Shown here piece by piece: positions 8,530 to 17,187 of a stretch of 35,208 bases of DNA (the stretch's first letter is position 1; the number at the start of each line of letters is the position of its first letter). The stretch is from Dehalococcoidia bacterium (GTDB taxonomy: Bacteria > Chloroflexota > Dehalococcoidia > Bin125), in NCBI GenBank assembly GCA_022824765.1, contig JAJDZG010000062.1:1-35208 (forward strand), in the 5' to 3' direction. The notes under the pieces were generated by a model. That model did not search any database, was not told where the DNA came from, and saw nothing but the letters and a program-made list of their open reading frames with translations. Made by a program: the position numbers and the translations under genes.

Positions 8530-8563
8530 GAGGCCGCCGCCGGATCGCTCCAGCGGCGGCCTC
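8530..8563 (-). terminator. Long hairpin after betaine-transport operon
   Basis: GAGGCCGCCGC (8530-8540) pairs perfectly with GCGGCGGCCTC (8553-8563), an 11-bp stem with a 12-nt loop. Two smaller hairpins lie closer to the upstream stop: CGCGGCT/AGCCGCG at 8591-8609 and CGCGAC/GTCGCG just beyond. There is no T-tract. Position between the binding-protein stop (8627) and the next gene start (8469) favours a transcription end or mRNA 3' stabiliser. Confidence 0.6.
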
Positions 8564-8626
8564 GAATCTGGCCTGTGGACAGCCATTGCTCGCGGCTAGC
8601 TCAGCCGCGACATCTCTGGCGTCGCG

Positions 8627-9871
8627 CTAACCCTCGTCGGCCAACGCGGCAACGACGCGCTCGGCAACCTCAGCCGGCACCCGCGACATCCAGGCATCCT
8701 TGTTCTGCAGATACCAGATCGCGCCCGCGTCCGGCGTCTCGTCGTTGTCGCCCATCCAGATCTCAGTGTCGATCTGCTCCGCTGCGGTGTAGTCCCACGC
8801 GCGCAGGAACTCGATCACATCAGGCGCCCGATCAACCAGACTCGTGTTCACCGCAATCCGCACCTCGGACGACGGATACGCGCAGCCCTGATCGCCGTTC
8901 CAGCACTCCTCGCTCCACTCCGGCTCTTCCAGCCGGTACAGGTCGAGCGTGGCCGTCGGCTTCGTCGGACCCCAGATGTAGCCCAGCCAGTTGTCGCCGC
9001 GCGCGTACGCGCCTTCAAGGTCGGCGAACAGCGCCGCGCCGCTGCCCGGGTCGACAACATCCACGACATCCTCGAGCTCGTACGCGGTCACCTTGTTCAG
9101 GTTCACCAGCTCGCACGCCCAGCCCGCGATGCAGCCCACGAAGCGAGCCTTGCCGCGCGAATCGGCCGTCACAAACAGATCCTGGTAGTCAGGCAGGTCG
9201 AAGACCGACACCAGGCCCGGGTTGGCGTCCTTGACGTACTGCGGTACGACCCAGCCTTCCCAGTTCTCGTCCAGGCTGTCGCCGAGCAGCTCGATCACGC
9301 CCTCGTCGAGGTCATCGATCCAGGGCTGCTGCGCCGGCCAAATCTCCAGCGTCACGTGCGTGTCATTGTTCGTCAGACCCGCCCACAGCGAGACCGTGTC
9401 ACCGGCCACCAGCTCCGTCGGGTAGCCGTAGCCGTGCTCGACGATGTACGCCACCACGCGCGTCTGCACCTCAGAGCTCGTCCAGTTGAGATCCGAGAAC
9501 ACGATCGGGTCCTTCGGCTCCGCCTGCATCGCCTGCTGTTGCTGCTGATGCTGATGCTGCTGATCCTGCTCGTGATCGTGCTGATCCTGCTCGTGATCTT
9601 GCTGATCTTGCTGGTCGTCGTGCTGCTGCGCCTCGGCAACAGTCTGCTGCTCTTCTTGCTGCTCGGCCTGCATCGCCTGCTGCTGCTCTTGCTGCGGCTG
9701 CTCGGCTTGCATCGCCTGCTGTTGTTGCTGTTCCTGCTGCGGCTGTTCCGCGGCCGACTGCTGCTGCTCGTCGTCCGACGAACAGGCCGCGCCCAAGATT
9801 GCCACAGCTGCGGCTAGTCCCGCGAACGCAAGTCCCGCGCGGCGCAGCCGTTTCGTTCCCATCAAACGCAC
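8627..9871 (-). CDS. Glycine-betaine/proline-type ABC binding lipoprotein, Q/H-rich stalk
   Basis: Substrate-binding protein of the OpuAC/ProX type, 414 aa, lipid-anchored outside the membrane and delivering quaternary amines such as glycine betaine to the permease encoded upstream. The signal peptide ends LGAAC with lipidated C30. Residues 31-118 are a stalk dominated by Q, E, D and H, with the unit AMQAEQPQQEQQQ partly repeated and six histidines between 84 and 108. The binding domain starts near 121 (VFSDLNWTSSEVQTRV). I kept the GTG at 9871 because GAGG lies 6 nt upstream; ATG 9862 is the alternative. The binding domain contains Cys pairs (VGCIAGWACEL, EECWNGDQGC) that could form disulfides. 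Last gene of the operon. Confidence 0.87.
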   Translation of the reverse strand: MRLMGTKRLRRAGLAFAGLAAAVAILGAACSSDDEQQQSAAEQPQQEQQQQQAMQAEQPQQEQQQAMQAEQQEEQQTVAEAQQHDDQQDQQDHEQDQHDHEQDQQHQHQQQQQAMQAEPKDPIVFSDLNWTSSEVQTRVVAYIVEHGYGYPTELVAGDTVSLWAGLTNNDTHVTLEIWPAQQPWIDDLDEGVIELLGDSLDENWEGWVVPQYVKDANPGLVSVFDLPDYQDLFVTADSRGKARFVGCIAGWACELVNLNKVTAYELEDVVDVVDPGSGAALFADLEGAYARGDNWLGYIWGPTKPTATLDLYRLEEPEWSEECWNGDQGCAYPSSEVRIAVNTSLVDRAPDVIEFLRAWDYTAAEQIDTEIWMGDNDETPDAGAIWYLQNKDAWMSRVPAEVAERVVAALADEG

Positions 9872-10010
9872 TCATCACCTCAATGTCTCGCTCGACGCCA
9901 ACTCGACGCCTGTGTGCTCAACTCAAGCTATCAGATAGCGACGCCCGCGCCCTCCCCGATCAGGCCCATGCATCCATTGCCATAAGGGAAGCAGCAGCGC
10001 CAACGACCGC

Positions 10011-10271
10011 TCAATCCTGCGTACGGCGGCCTCGATTGACCCGATACGCCGCCCACAGCGTCATCCCAATCGCCATGATCACAAACAGCGCCTTCGCCCC
10101 GCCCAGAAACGCATTGGGCGACAAATCAGGATCCGCCAACGCAAAGCCAGCCAGCACCCAGAAAAACACCGCGATCAACCCCGTCGAGAGCATCCGAATG
10201 CCACTCGCCCGCTCTGCCAACCGTTGCATCTCATGCTCCTCCCGGCCGTGCTCCTCTGGGCCGCGGCTCAC
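10011..10271 (-). CDS. Small two-helix membrane protein coupled to betaine permease
   Basis: An 86-aa protein with a charged N-terminus (SRGPEEHGREEHE), two predicted membrane helices (LSTGLIAVFFWVLAGFALA and LFVIMAIGMTLWAAYRV) and a basic C-terminus. I do not recognise a family. It is likely real because its GTG start at 10271 overlaps the permease stop in a GTGA tetranucleotide, and it sits inside the transporter operon between permease and binding-protein genes. It may be an accessory or regulatory subunit of the transporter, but that is only inferred from position. A start at the internal Met-15 (10229) cannot be excluded. Confidence 0.65.
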   Translation of the reverse strand: MSRGPEEHGREEHEMQRLAERASGIRMLSTGLIAVFFWVLAGFALADPDLSPNAFLGGAKALFVIMAIGMTLWAAYRVNRGRRTQD

Positions 10272-11299
10272 TCGCCGCTGACCGCTTCCTGCTGACGGCG
10301 CGTCAGCGCCTGCGTCATCCGATCCATGATGATCGCCAGAATCACGATCCCCAGCCCGGCAATAAACGCATTACCAGGCTCGATCCGTCCCAACCCTTGG
10401 TAAACCTTCAGACCCAACCCGCCAGCCCCGATCAACGAGGCAATCGCCACCATCGACAGCGCCATCAGCGTGGTCTGGTTCACGCCCGCCATGATCGTCG
10501 GAATAGCCAGTGGAATCTTCACCTTCAGCAGCATCTGCCGACGCGTCGCCCCAAACGACTCAGCCGCCTCCAACGTCTCCGCCGGCAGCTGTCGAATCCC
10601 CAGATTGGTCAGCCGCACCGCCGGCGGCACCGCAAAGATCAGCGAAGCGAGCACCCCCGACACGTTGCCAAGCCCCAGAAACGCCACCACAGGCACCAGA
10701 TACACAAAGCTCGGCATCGTCTGCATCGCATCCAACACCGGACGCAGGATCACGTCCAGCCGATCACTCTGCGACGACCAAATGCCCATTGGCACCGCAA
10801 TCCCAATCGACAACGTCACCGTCACGATGATCAGCGCAACCGTCTCCATCGTCGCCGGCCACAGTCCGAACACCGCCAACACCAGCAGCGACGCCACCGA
10901 TCCAAACGCCATCCGCCAGCTCACCATCTGCAGACAAACCAGACCCACCATCGCAATGAACGCCGGCCACGGGAACCACAGCAGCATGTCCTCCAGGCTG
11001 ATCAAGAACCACGTCATCACATCCTTGATGCTCTGAAAGAACCACGAAACATTGGTCGTCAGCCAGTCAACCGCATCATCCAGCGCATTGCCCACGTCTC
11101 GGCCCACATCGACCGGCACCTCTTCGCTGCCCACCGCGTAGGCGATCAGAAAACTCAGCATGATCCCCAGCACGACCAACGGCCGAACGTACCATCGCTC
11201 GGGAATCGGCTGCCCGGCCATCGGCGACGAAATCAGCCCCCACAGCCAGCTCATTGGCAGCAGCAGACGCTTCAGTGCAGCAGGAGGAGGATCATCCAT
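10268..11299 (-). CDS. Glycine-betaine/proline-type ABC permease
   Basis: Inner-membrane permease of the ProW/OpuAB family, 343 aa. Hydrophobic helices fill residues about 37-330; the cytoplasmic coupling (EAA) loop reads EAAESFGATRRQMLLKVKIP, followed by LAIPTIMAGVNQTTLMALSM, a hallmark of this family. A soluble-looking segment around residues 57-95 (EEVPVDVGRDVGNALDDAVD) precedes the core helices, as in ProW proteins. It begins 5 bp after the ATPase gene and overlaps the small membrane gene by 4 bp, so the four genes form one operon for osmolyte or quaternary-amine import. Confidence 0.9.
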   Translation of the reverse strand: MDDPPPAALKRLLLPMSWLWGLISSPMAGQPIPERWYVRPLVVLGIMLSFLIAYAVGSEEVPVDVGRDVGNALDDAVDWLTTNVSWFFQSIKDVMTWFLISLEDMLLWFPWPAFIAMVGLVCLQMVSWRMAFGSVASLLVLAVFGLWPATMETVALIIVTVTLSIGIAVPMGIWSSQSDRLDVILRPVLDAMQTMPSFVYLVPVVAFLGLGNVSGVLASLIFAVPPAVRLTNLGIRQLPAETLEAAESFGATRRQMLLKVKIPLAIPTIMAGVNQTTLMALSMVAIASLIGAGGLGLKVYQGLGRIEPGNAFIAGLGIVILAIIMDRMTQALTRRQQEAVSGE

Positions 11300-11304
11300 A
11301 CGCG

Positions 11305-12366
11305 CTATCCCTCCGACGCAGCAGCCGTGGCAGCCTCATCCGACGCCATCGCCCGCGCCAGCAACTGCAGCGGGATCACCCCGACCAGCTCGCCCGAATC
11401 GCTCACCACCTGCAACGGCTTCGTCGCGGCCAGACCAGCCGGCACCAAATCGTCCAGCACCGTGCTCTCCCGCACCACGTAGCGATCCTCGGTCGGCTCA
11501 GCGAGCGCTGCCTCGCTGCTGTCCATAATCGATCCAGCCGTAACCATCGCATGCAAGCGCACGTCTTGCGTGAACTCACGCACGAACGCATTCGCCGGCT
11601 CCAGCACCACCTCCGTCGGCGTCCCCTGCTGGACAACCACACCGTCGCGCATAATCGCGATCCGGTCGCCCACCCGCACCGCCTCGTTCAAATCGTGAGT
11701 GATGAAGATGATCGTCTTCTGCACCGTGTCCTGCAGCGTCAGCAGCTCGTCCTGCAAGTCGCGCCGGATCACCGGGTCAAGCGCCGAAAACGGCTCGTCC
11801 ATCAGCAACAGCGGAGTGTCCAGCGCCAGCCCGCGCGCCAGTCCCACCCGCTGCTTCATCCCGCCCGATAGCTGGCGCGGCATCGATTGACCCCAGTCGC
11901 CCAGACCCACCAGCTCCAGCGCCGTCGCCGCCCGCCCACGACGCTCCCGACGTGCCACGCCCCCGATCTCAAGCGGCATCGCCACATTGTCCATCACCGT
12001 CCGGTGAGGCATCAGACCGAAGTGCTGAAACACCATCGCGATCCGGTAGCGGCGCAGATCACGCAGCGCCTGATCCTCCATCGCAGTAACCTCGTCCCCC
12101 TCCACCCACACCTCGCCCTTCGACGGTTCGATCAGCCGATTGATGCAACGCACCAGCGTCGACTTTCCGCAGCCCGACAGCCCCATCACGACAAACACCT
12201 CGCCCCGCCCAATCTCCAGATCGACCTTCGAAAGACCCAGCACCGCGCCAGTCTCTTCCTGGATCGCATCCTTCTCCGCGCCCGACAACGCCATCCCCAG
12301 ACCCAACTCATCGGGATCATTGAAGACCTTGTACAGCCCGCGTATCGAGACCGCCGATTCCGTCAC
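11305..12366 (-). CDS. Quaternary-amine ABC transporter ATPase
   Basis: ProV/OpuAA-type ATP-binding subunit, 353 aa, cytoplasmic face of the betaine-type transporter. Walker A GLSGCGKST is at about 62-70, followed by the QHFGLMPHRTV Q-loop, the signature LSGGMKQRV, Walker B LLLMDEPFSALD and the switch ITHDLNEAV. The last 70 residues resemble a single CBS module (VVRESTVLDDLV ... SGELVGVIPLQLLARAM), the ionic-strength sensor of OpuA-type ATPases, shorter than the usual tandem pair. I chose GTG 12366 because GGAGG lies 4 nt upstream and because family proteins start close before IRGLYKVF. First gene of the operon; the 64-bp gap to the hydrolase upstream is short, so read-through is possible. 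Confidence 0.9.
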   Translation of the reverse strand: MTESAVSIRGLYKVFNDPDELGLGMALSGAEKDAIQEETGAVLGLSKVDLEIGRGEVFVVMGLSGCGKSTLVRCINRLIEPSKGEVWVEGDEVTAMEDQALRDLRRYRIAMVFQHFGLMPHRTVMDNVAMPLEIGGVARRERRGRAATALELVGLGDWGQSMPRQLSGGMKQRVGLARGLALDTPLLLMDEPFSALDPVIRRDLQDELLTLQDTVQKTIIFITHDLNEAVRVGDRIAIMRDGVVVQQGTPTEVVLEPANAFVREFTQDVRLHAMVTAGSIMDSSEAALAEPTEDRYVVRESTVLDDLVPAGLAATKPLQVVSDSGELVGVIPLQLLARAMASDEAATAAASEG

Positions 12367-12430
12367 AGACCCTCCAAGCCAGCCACCGCGGCTGCCCCTC
12401 ACCATAGGGCACACCTCCAGGCCCACCCGA

Positions 12431-13120
12431 TCAACCGTGCAGGACGATCTCCGTCACCGCCTCAGGAGTGCTCAGCATCGGGTAATGCCCCGTCTCGATC
12501 TCGTGCCAGCGCGCCCCCAGCGCCTCCGCGCAGCGACGCTGGTGAGCCTCCCCTGGATTCGGCGCCTGACGACAATACGTCACCGACACATCCCACGACT
12601 CCTCCCAGAAACGATCGAGCACGACCGGCTGGTTGAACACCGCCGCCGGGTGCAAACCAAATCGATCCGCCGCCCACGACGCGAGCGGCTCCGCAATCGA
12701 CGCCTGCAACGTCGGCAGAATCCCTTCGAACGTCGGGCCGTACGCGATCTCAGTCTCCACTTCCGCCTGCCGCTGCACGATGTCCCGAATCTTCTCCCCA
12801 TTGAACAGCGCCAGCGCATCGATGAACACCAGCCTCGCGATCCGCTCCCGCGACAGCTCCGCCGTCCGCGCCATCACCATCCCGCCCGACGACGTGCCCA
12901 CCAGCACCACCTCCCTCAAATCCTCATAGCGCAGCAGCTCCGCCAGTTCCGCCGCCTGAGACTCCGTGTCGATCCCCGCTCGGACCTGCCCCGCCCGCTC
13001 AGCGCAGCCGTCCAGCGACGGCGCCAGCGCTCGATGTCCCTGCGCCTGCAACTGCTCCACCACCGACGACCAAATCCAGCCGCCCTGATACGCCCCGTGA
13101 ATCAGTAGAAACGTCGCCAT
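12431..13120 (-). CDS. Alpha/beta hydrolase (methylesterase-like)
   Basis: Alpha/beta-fold hydrolase of about 229 aa, similar in layout to the plant methylesterase/hydroxynitrile-lyase-like group. It opens with ATFLLIHGAYQGGWIW, carrying the HG oxyanion motif, and has the nucleophile elbow GTSSGG near residue 80. The catalytic acid cannot be assigned with confidence; the catalytic His is probably in IETGHYPMLSTPE. ATG 13120 was preferred to an upstream TTG because GGAG lies 6 nt before it. It follows the second hydrolase by 15 bp, so the two are probably co-transcribed. Substrate is unknown; a small ester or lactone is plausible. Confidence 0.8.
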   Translation of the reverse strand: MATFLLIHGAYQGGWIWSSVVEQLQAQGHRALAPSLDGCAERAGQVRAGIDTESQAAELAELLRYEDLREVVLVGTSSGGMVMARTAELSRERIARLVFIDALALFNGEKIRDIVQRQAEVETEIAYGPTFEGILPTLQASIAEPLASWAADRFGLHPAAVFNQPVVLDRFWEESWDVSVTYCRQAPNPGEAHQRRCAEALGARWHEIETGHYPMLSTPEAVTEIVLHG

Positions 13121-13135
13121 CTCCCACTCCAATCG

Positions 13136-13921
13136 TTATCCAAATGCCTCCGCGAGCAGCCGCTCGACTTCCGCGTTGAACGCCTCAGGCAGCTCCCAGT
13201 AAACGGAGTGCCCGCCCTCGGCCACCTCCACGTAGCGAGCGTTCGGCAGCAGATCCACCGCTCTCCGAACGACCGACGGAGGCACGAGCCGATCTGCCGC
13301 GCCGACGAGAAAGACAACCGGCATCGTCGCCCGCCGCAGCTCCTCCACCGAGGCCGCCCCTTCATCCACACCCAGCTGCCCCGACACCCGCAGCGGCGGA
13401 TTCAGCCCGCGTATCTGGTTGTACAGAAACAGCGCGGACGGTTCCCGCTCCGCGTAGCCCGGCGCGACCATGATGTTGGCCGCCTGATCCTGAAGCGCCG
13501 CCCGCGCCGCCGCCAGCTGCGTTTGCAGCTCCCCGAGCAGATCCGCATCGCCGACACCGATGATCGTGTCAGCCATCATCACCGCAGCCGCTCGCGCCGG
13601 CTCCCGCGCCGCAAACGGCAGCACCGAAAATCCGCCCAGCGACTGCCCGACCAGCGCCGCACGCTCAATCCCAAGCGCATCCATCAGCTCGCCCAGATCG
13701 CGCGCGTACGCGCGCGGACCCTCCCCCGAGTGGTCGGGGCTGCCCGCGAAGCCCCGCACCGAGTACGTCACGCAGCGGTAACGATCCATGAAACGCGGAA
13801 TCTGATTCCACCAGCTCAGCCAATTGCCGCCGCCCCCGTGCACGAAGATGATCGTGTCCGGGCCGTCGCCAAACACCTCATAGGACAGCGTCGCGCCCCT
13901 CACTTCCTGCGTTTGGACCAT
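13136..13921 (-). CDS. Alpha/beta hydrolase
   Basis: Second alpha/beta hydrolase, 261 aa. Oxyanion motif VHGGGGNW is near residues 27-34, nucleophile elbow GQSLGG gives S94, the acid is D210 (GAADRLVPP) and the base H238 (EGGHSVYWELP), so the triad is complete. This arrangement resembles ring-cleavage-product (meta-cleavage) or lactone hydrolases and esterases, but sequence alone does not choose. ATG 13921 is preceded by GAGGTG at 4 nt; the longer reading overlaps the dnaE2 end and lacks family residues. It starts 50 bp downstream of dnaE2 and might be read from the SOS operon, though a functional link is unlikely. Confidence 0.83.
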   Translation of the reverse strand: MVQTQEVRGATLSYEVFGDGPDTIIFVHGGGGNWLSWWNQIPRFMDRYRCVTYSVRGFAGSPDHSGEGPRAYARDLGELMDALGIERAALVGQSLGGFSVLPFAAREPARAAAVMMADTIIGVGDADLLGELQTQLAAARAALQDQAANIMVAPGYAEREPSALFLYNQIRGLNPPLRVSGQLGVDEGAASVEELRRATMPVVFLVGAADRLVPPSVVRRAVDLLPNARYVEVAEGGHSVYWELPEAFNAEVERLLAEAFG

Positions 13922-13971
13922 CGGACACCTCGATTCTGCCGCAAGGTTCAGCCTGCTCAGGTGCGGCAAGG

Positions 13972-16900
13972 CTAATGCCAATCGTGCGCGCTCGGCATGC
14001 GGATCTCCGCGCCGATCGCCTCGACCCGCTCGGCCACGATGTTCGTCGTCCCGTCCCAGCGATCGATCCGCCCCTCAATGATGATCAGCTGGTTACGCAG
14101 CGACCGACGGCTCCGCTCGAAGACCTGCGGCCAAATGATCGACTGCACATCGCCCGTTTCGTCCTCGATCGTGACGAACACCGTCCCGTCCTGACCGCGC
14201 GGATGCTGCCGCGCGATCGGCCAACCCGCCACGCGGACACGCTCCCCGTCCCGGCACGCATAGACGTCGCGGCAGCGCCGCACGCCCGCCGCCAGCCTGG
14301 GACGGATGAACTCCATCACATGCCCGCTCGGATAGATGCCCAGCACCCGATACTCGCCGACCATCTTCTCGTAATCCGAAACATCATCAAACCGCGGCGG
14401 CGGCTCCGCGCTCGCCGTCGGAAACGCCCGCTGACCCGACCGGCCCGGACGAATCGAGAGCCCCGCCTCCCACAGCGCCGCCCGACGGTTCGGCGTCACC
14501 CGGTCGAACCCACCAGCCTCGATCAGCGAACGCACCGCTTGCGGCTTGAGGCCAGTCCGACGGACCAGCTCACCCGCATCGGAGTACGGCCCGCCCTGCT
14601 CCCGCTCCTCGACGATCACCCGCGCCGACTCAGGTCCGATGTCCTTGATCATGGCCAGCCCCAGTCGGACTCGCCCAACGGAGGACGCACAGGAATCGGG
14701 CGCGGCGCCCACAGCGCTCTGGTTGATGCACGGATTCAGAAACTCCACCCCGAACCGCCGTGCATCCTCCTTCAGCGTCTCCAGCGGATAAAAGCCCATC
14801 GGCTGGTTGTTGAAGAGCGTGACGAAAAACTCCAGCGGGTGGTACCGCTTCAGCCACGCGGCCTGAAACGCCGTGATCGCAAACGCGTGCGAGTGCGACT
14901 CGGGAAACATGTAGTGACCGTTGATCTTGCCAAAAATCTTCTCCGCCGTCTCATCGTCGACCCCGTTCGCGCGCGCGCCATCCATGAAGCGCTCACGATG
15001 CATCGCGATCAGGTGCTCGTTGTTCGCCCGCGCGAACGCACGGCGCACCTCATCCGCCTCCGCCGCCGACATCCCGGCCACGTCCATGATCAGCTGGACC
15101 ACCTGCTCCTGCCAGACGATCACCCCGCAGCCGCGCTCCAACGCCCGTGCTTCCAGCGGGTGATCGTAATCCCACTCCACGCCGTGCCGATAGCGATCGA
15201 CAAACTCGCTGACCGCACTGCCCTGTGTACCCACACCTGGCCGGATCAGAGCCACCTGATACGCAAGATCGAGCAGCGTACGCGAGCGCAGCCGCTGGCC
15301 CATCTTCAACTGGGCCGGCGACTGCAGCAGAAACACTCCCTTCGATCGGCCCGCGTTGATCATGTCGTACACCCCGTCGTCGTCCGGACTCAGCTGGCTC
15401 AGATCAGGCCGCTCGCCAGTCCGCTGCTCGATCAGCTCCAGCGCCTCCTCCAGCTGATCGAGCACGGGCAGCGAGAGCAGGTCGATCTTCGCGAAATTGG
15501 CGTCCGCCACACTGTCCTTGTTCCAGTCCATGATGTAGCGGCCCTCGATCGCCCCAGCCCGCACCGGCACCATCTCCGGAATCGGCGCGTCGCTCAGAAT
15601 CATCCCCCCCACGTGCTGGCTCAGGCCGCGCGGCGCATCCATCAGCTGCGGCGCGAGCGCGACCAGATCTCGCCAGCCGTGCGCACCCACCTTCTCGCGG
15701 AACGACGGCAGCTGCGCCATCTCCTCCCCCAGCCGCGACCCGTCGTGCGAGTGAATCTGCTTCGACAGCAATCGCAAATCGTCCCGCGGCAGCCCCAGCG
15801 CCTTGCCCAAATCCTGAATCACGCCCTTCACCGAATACGTCGTGATCGCGCCGGTCAGCACCGCATAGTCACGACCGAAGTAGTCGTGCACCCGCGCGAT
15901 CAGCTCGTCCCGCAGCCCGCGCGGAAAGTCGAGATCAATATCCGGCAGCGACGTCATGTCCTCAGGCAGAAAGCGATCGAGCGTCAAGTCCCACTTCAGC
16001 GGATCGACATGGCTAATCCCGATCAGATACCCAACCAGCAGCGCCACCGACGACCCCCGGCCGCGACCAGGCGGACGCGCCTCCAGCGACGTTTCAGGCT
16101 CAGCCAGGCCGCGCTCCTGCATGATCCCCAGCGCCAGCCGCACGATCTCCCGGTACAGCAGCAGAAACCCCGCCAGACGGTGACGCCTGATCAGGCGAAA
16201 CTCCTGCTCCAGCCGCTCGCGGACCGCCGGCCCGATCGTCCCATAGCGGCGCGCAGCCGCCTCCTCGCAGAGCCGCTGCAGATAACCCTCCGGTGTGTAA
16301 CCGTCCGGCACGATCGGATCCGGCAGCGTGTAGCCCAGATCCGTACTCAGGTCGAACGTGCACTGCTCGGCGATCCGCCGCGTGTTCGCCACCGCCTCGG
16401 GACAGTCCGCGAACAGCCGCGACATCTCCGCCGGACACTTCAGATGCAAATGATGGTTCGGCTGAATCTGCGGCAGCGCCTGATCGATGCTCCGGTTCCA
16501 CTTCGCCGCCACCAGCGCGTGCTGCAAGCGATACCGCTCCGGCGAGTGATAGTGGACATCGTTGCTGGCCACCAACGGCGCTCCATGCTCGACCGCAAAC
16601 GAGGCCAACTCGCGGTTGCGGGCCGTATCGCCGCGTAGGAAATTCTGCTGCAGCTCCAGATACACCGCGTCGCCGCCGTACCACTCGCGGTAAGAACCCA
16701 GCAGCGCTCGAGCCTCCACCTCGCAGCCGCCCAACAGCAACCGCGACAACGCACTGCCCCGTCCCCCAGCCAGCAGCGTCAGACCCGCCGAGTGCGCAGC
16801 CAGATGAACCGGATCCAGCCGCGGCTCACGACGATCCACATCATTCGCCAACGTGAACAGCCGAGACAGATTCCCATAACCCTCCCGAGTGCGAGCCAGC

Positions 16901-17136
16901 AGCGTCACCCGCGAATCGTCCAGCAGCCTCAGCTCGCCGCCCGTGATCGGCTGAATCCCCAGGCTGTTCGCCAGCCGAGCAAACTCCAACGCCCCGCACA
17001 GGTTCGTATCCGTCTGGGCCATCGACCCCATCCCAAAGCTCGCCGCCTGGGCCAGCAGCTCGTGCCCGTGTGACGCGCCCACACCGAACGAATGGAAACT
17101 CTTGGCGTGCAACTCAACGTAGTCAACGTCAGTCAT
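13972..17136 (-). CDS. dnaE2: Error-prone DNA polymerase III alpha (DnaE2/ImuC)
   Basis: Translesion polymerase of the damage-inducible ImuB-DnaE2 mutasome, 1,054 aa. Order of parts: PHP domain (about 1-270), palm and fingers with catalytic acids in PDIDLD (398-403) and KIDLL (D552), GLSQHVGGMILS, the DnaE2-typical NNQPMGFYPLETLKEDARR, then a helix-hairpin-helix (ESARVIVEE ... RSLIEAGGFD) and an OB fold (RVAGWPIARQHPRGQDG). The PHP metal site is degraded: LHAKS stands where HxH is normal and TDTN where TDH is normal. ATG 17136 fits the family start; ATG 17166 would add 10 residues. It follows imuB by about 50 bp and shares its SOS promoter. Confidence 0.93.
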   Translation of the reverse strand: MTDVDYVELHAKSFHSFGVGASHGHELLAQAASFGMGSMAQTDTNLCGALEFARLANSLGIQPITGGELRLLDDSRVTLLARTREGYGNLSRLFTLANDVDRREPRLDPVHLAAHSAGLTLLAGGRGSALSRLLLGGCEVEARALLGSYREWYGGDAVYLELQQNFLRGDTARNRELASFAVEHGAPLVASNDVHYHSPERYRLQHALVAAKWNRSIDQALPQIQPNHHLHLKCPAEMSRLFADCPEAVANTRRIAEQCTFDLSTDLGYTLPDPIVPDGYTPEGYLQRLCEEAAARRYGTIGPAVRERLEQEFRLIRRHRLAGFLLLYREIVRLALGIMQERGLAEPETSLEARPPGRGRGSSVALLVGYLIGISHVDPLKWDLTLDRFLPEDMTSLPDIDLDFPRGLRDELIARVHDYFGRDYAVLTGAITTYSVKGVIQDLGKALGLPRDDLRLLSKQIHSHDGSRLGEEMAQLPSFREKVGAHGWRDLVALAPQLMDAPRGLSQHVGGMILSDAPIPEMVPVRAGAIEGRYIMDWNKDSVADANFAKIDLLSLPVLDQLEEALELIEQRTGERPDLSQLSPDDDGVYDMINAGRSKGVFLLQSPAQLKMGQRLRSRTLLDLAYQVALIRPGVGTQGSAVSEFVDRYRHGVEWDYDHPLEARALERGCGVIVWQEQVVQLIMDVAGMSAAEADEVRRAFARANNEHLIAMHRERFMDGARANGVDDETAEKIFGKINGHYMFPESHSHAFAITAFQAAWLKRYHPLEFFVTLFNNQPMGFYPLETLKEDARRFGVEFLNPCINQSAVGAAPDSCASSVGRVRLGLAMIKDIGPESARVIVEEREQGGPYSDAGELVRRTGLKPQAVRSLIEAGGFDRVTPNRRAALWEAGLSIRPGRSGQRAFPTASAEPPPRFDDVSDYEKMVGEYRVLGIYPSGHVMEFIRPRLAAGVRRCRDVYACRDGERVRVAGWPIARQHPRGQDGTVFVTIEDETGDVQSIIWPQVFERSRRSLRNQLIIIEGRIDRWDGTTNIVAERVEAIGAEIRMPSAHDWH

Positions 17137-17187
17137 GGTCAACACAGGCCATCGGCAAACTGGCATCGCTCGCGTGCAACGGCACCC

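Noticed and set aside
9356-9817. Leucine-repeat protein on the plus strand
   Set aside because: It is the antisense of CAG-type codons in the Q-rich stalk of the binding protein.
13975-16638. Very long plus-strand open frame of 887 codons opposite dnaE2
   Set aside because: Its product is an Arg/His/Pro-rich shadow caused by GC bias; the minus strand encodes a complete DnaE2.
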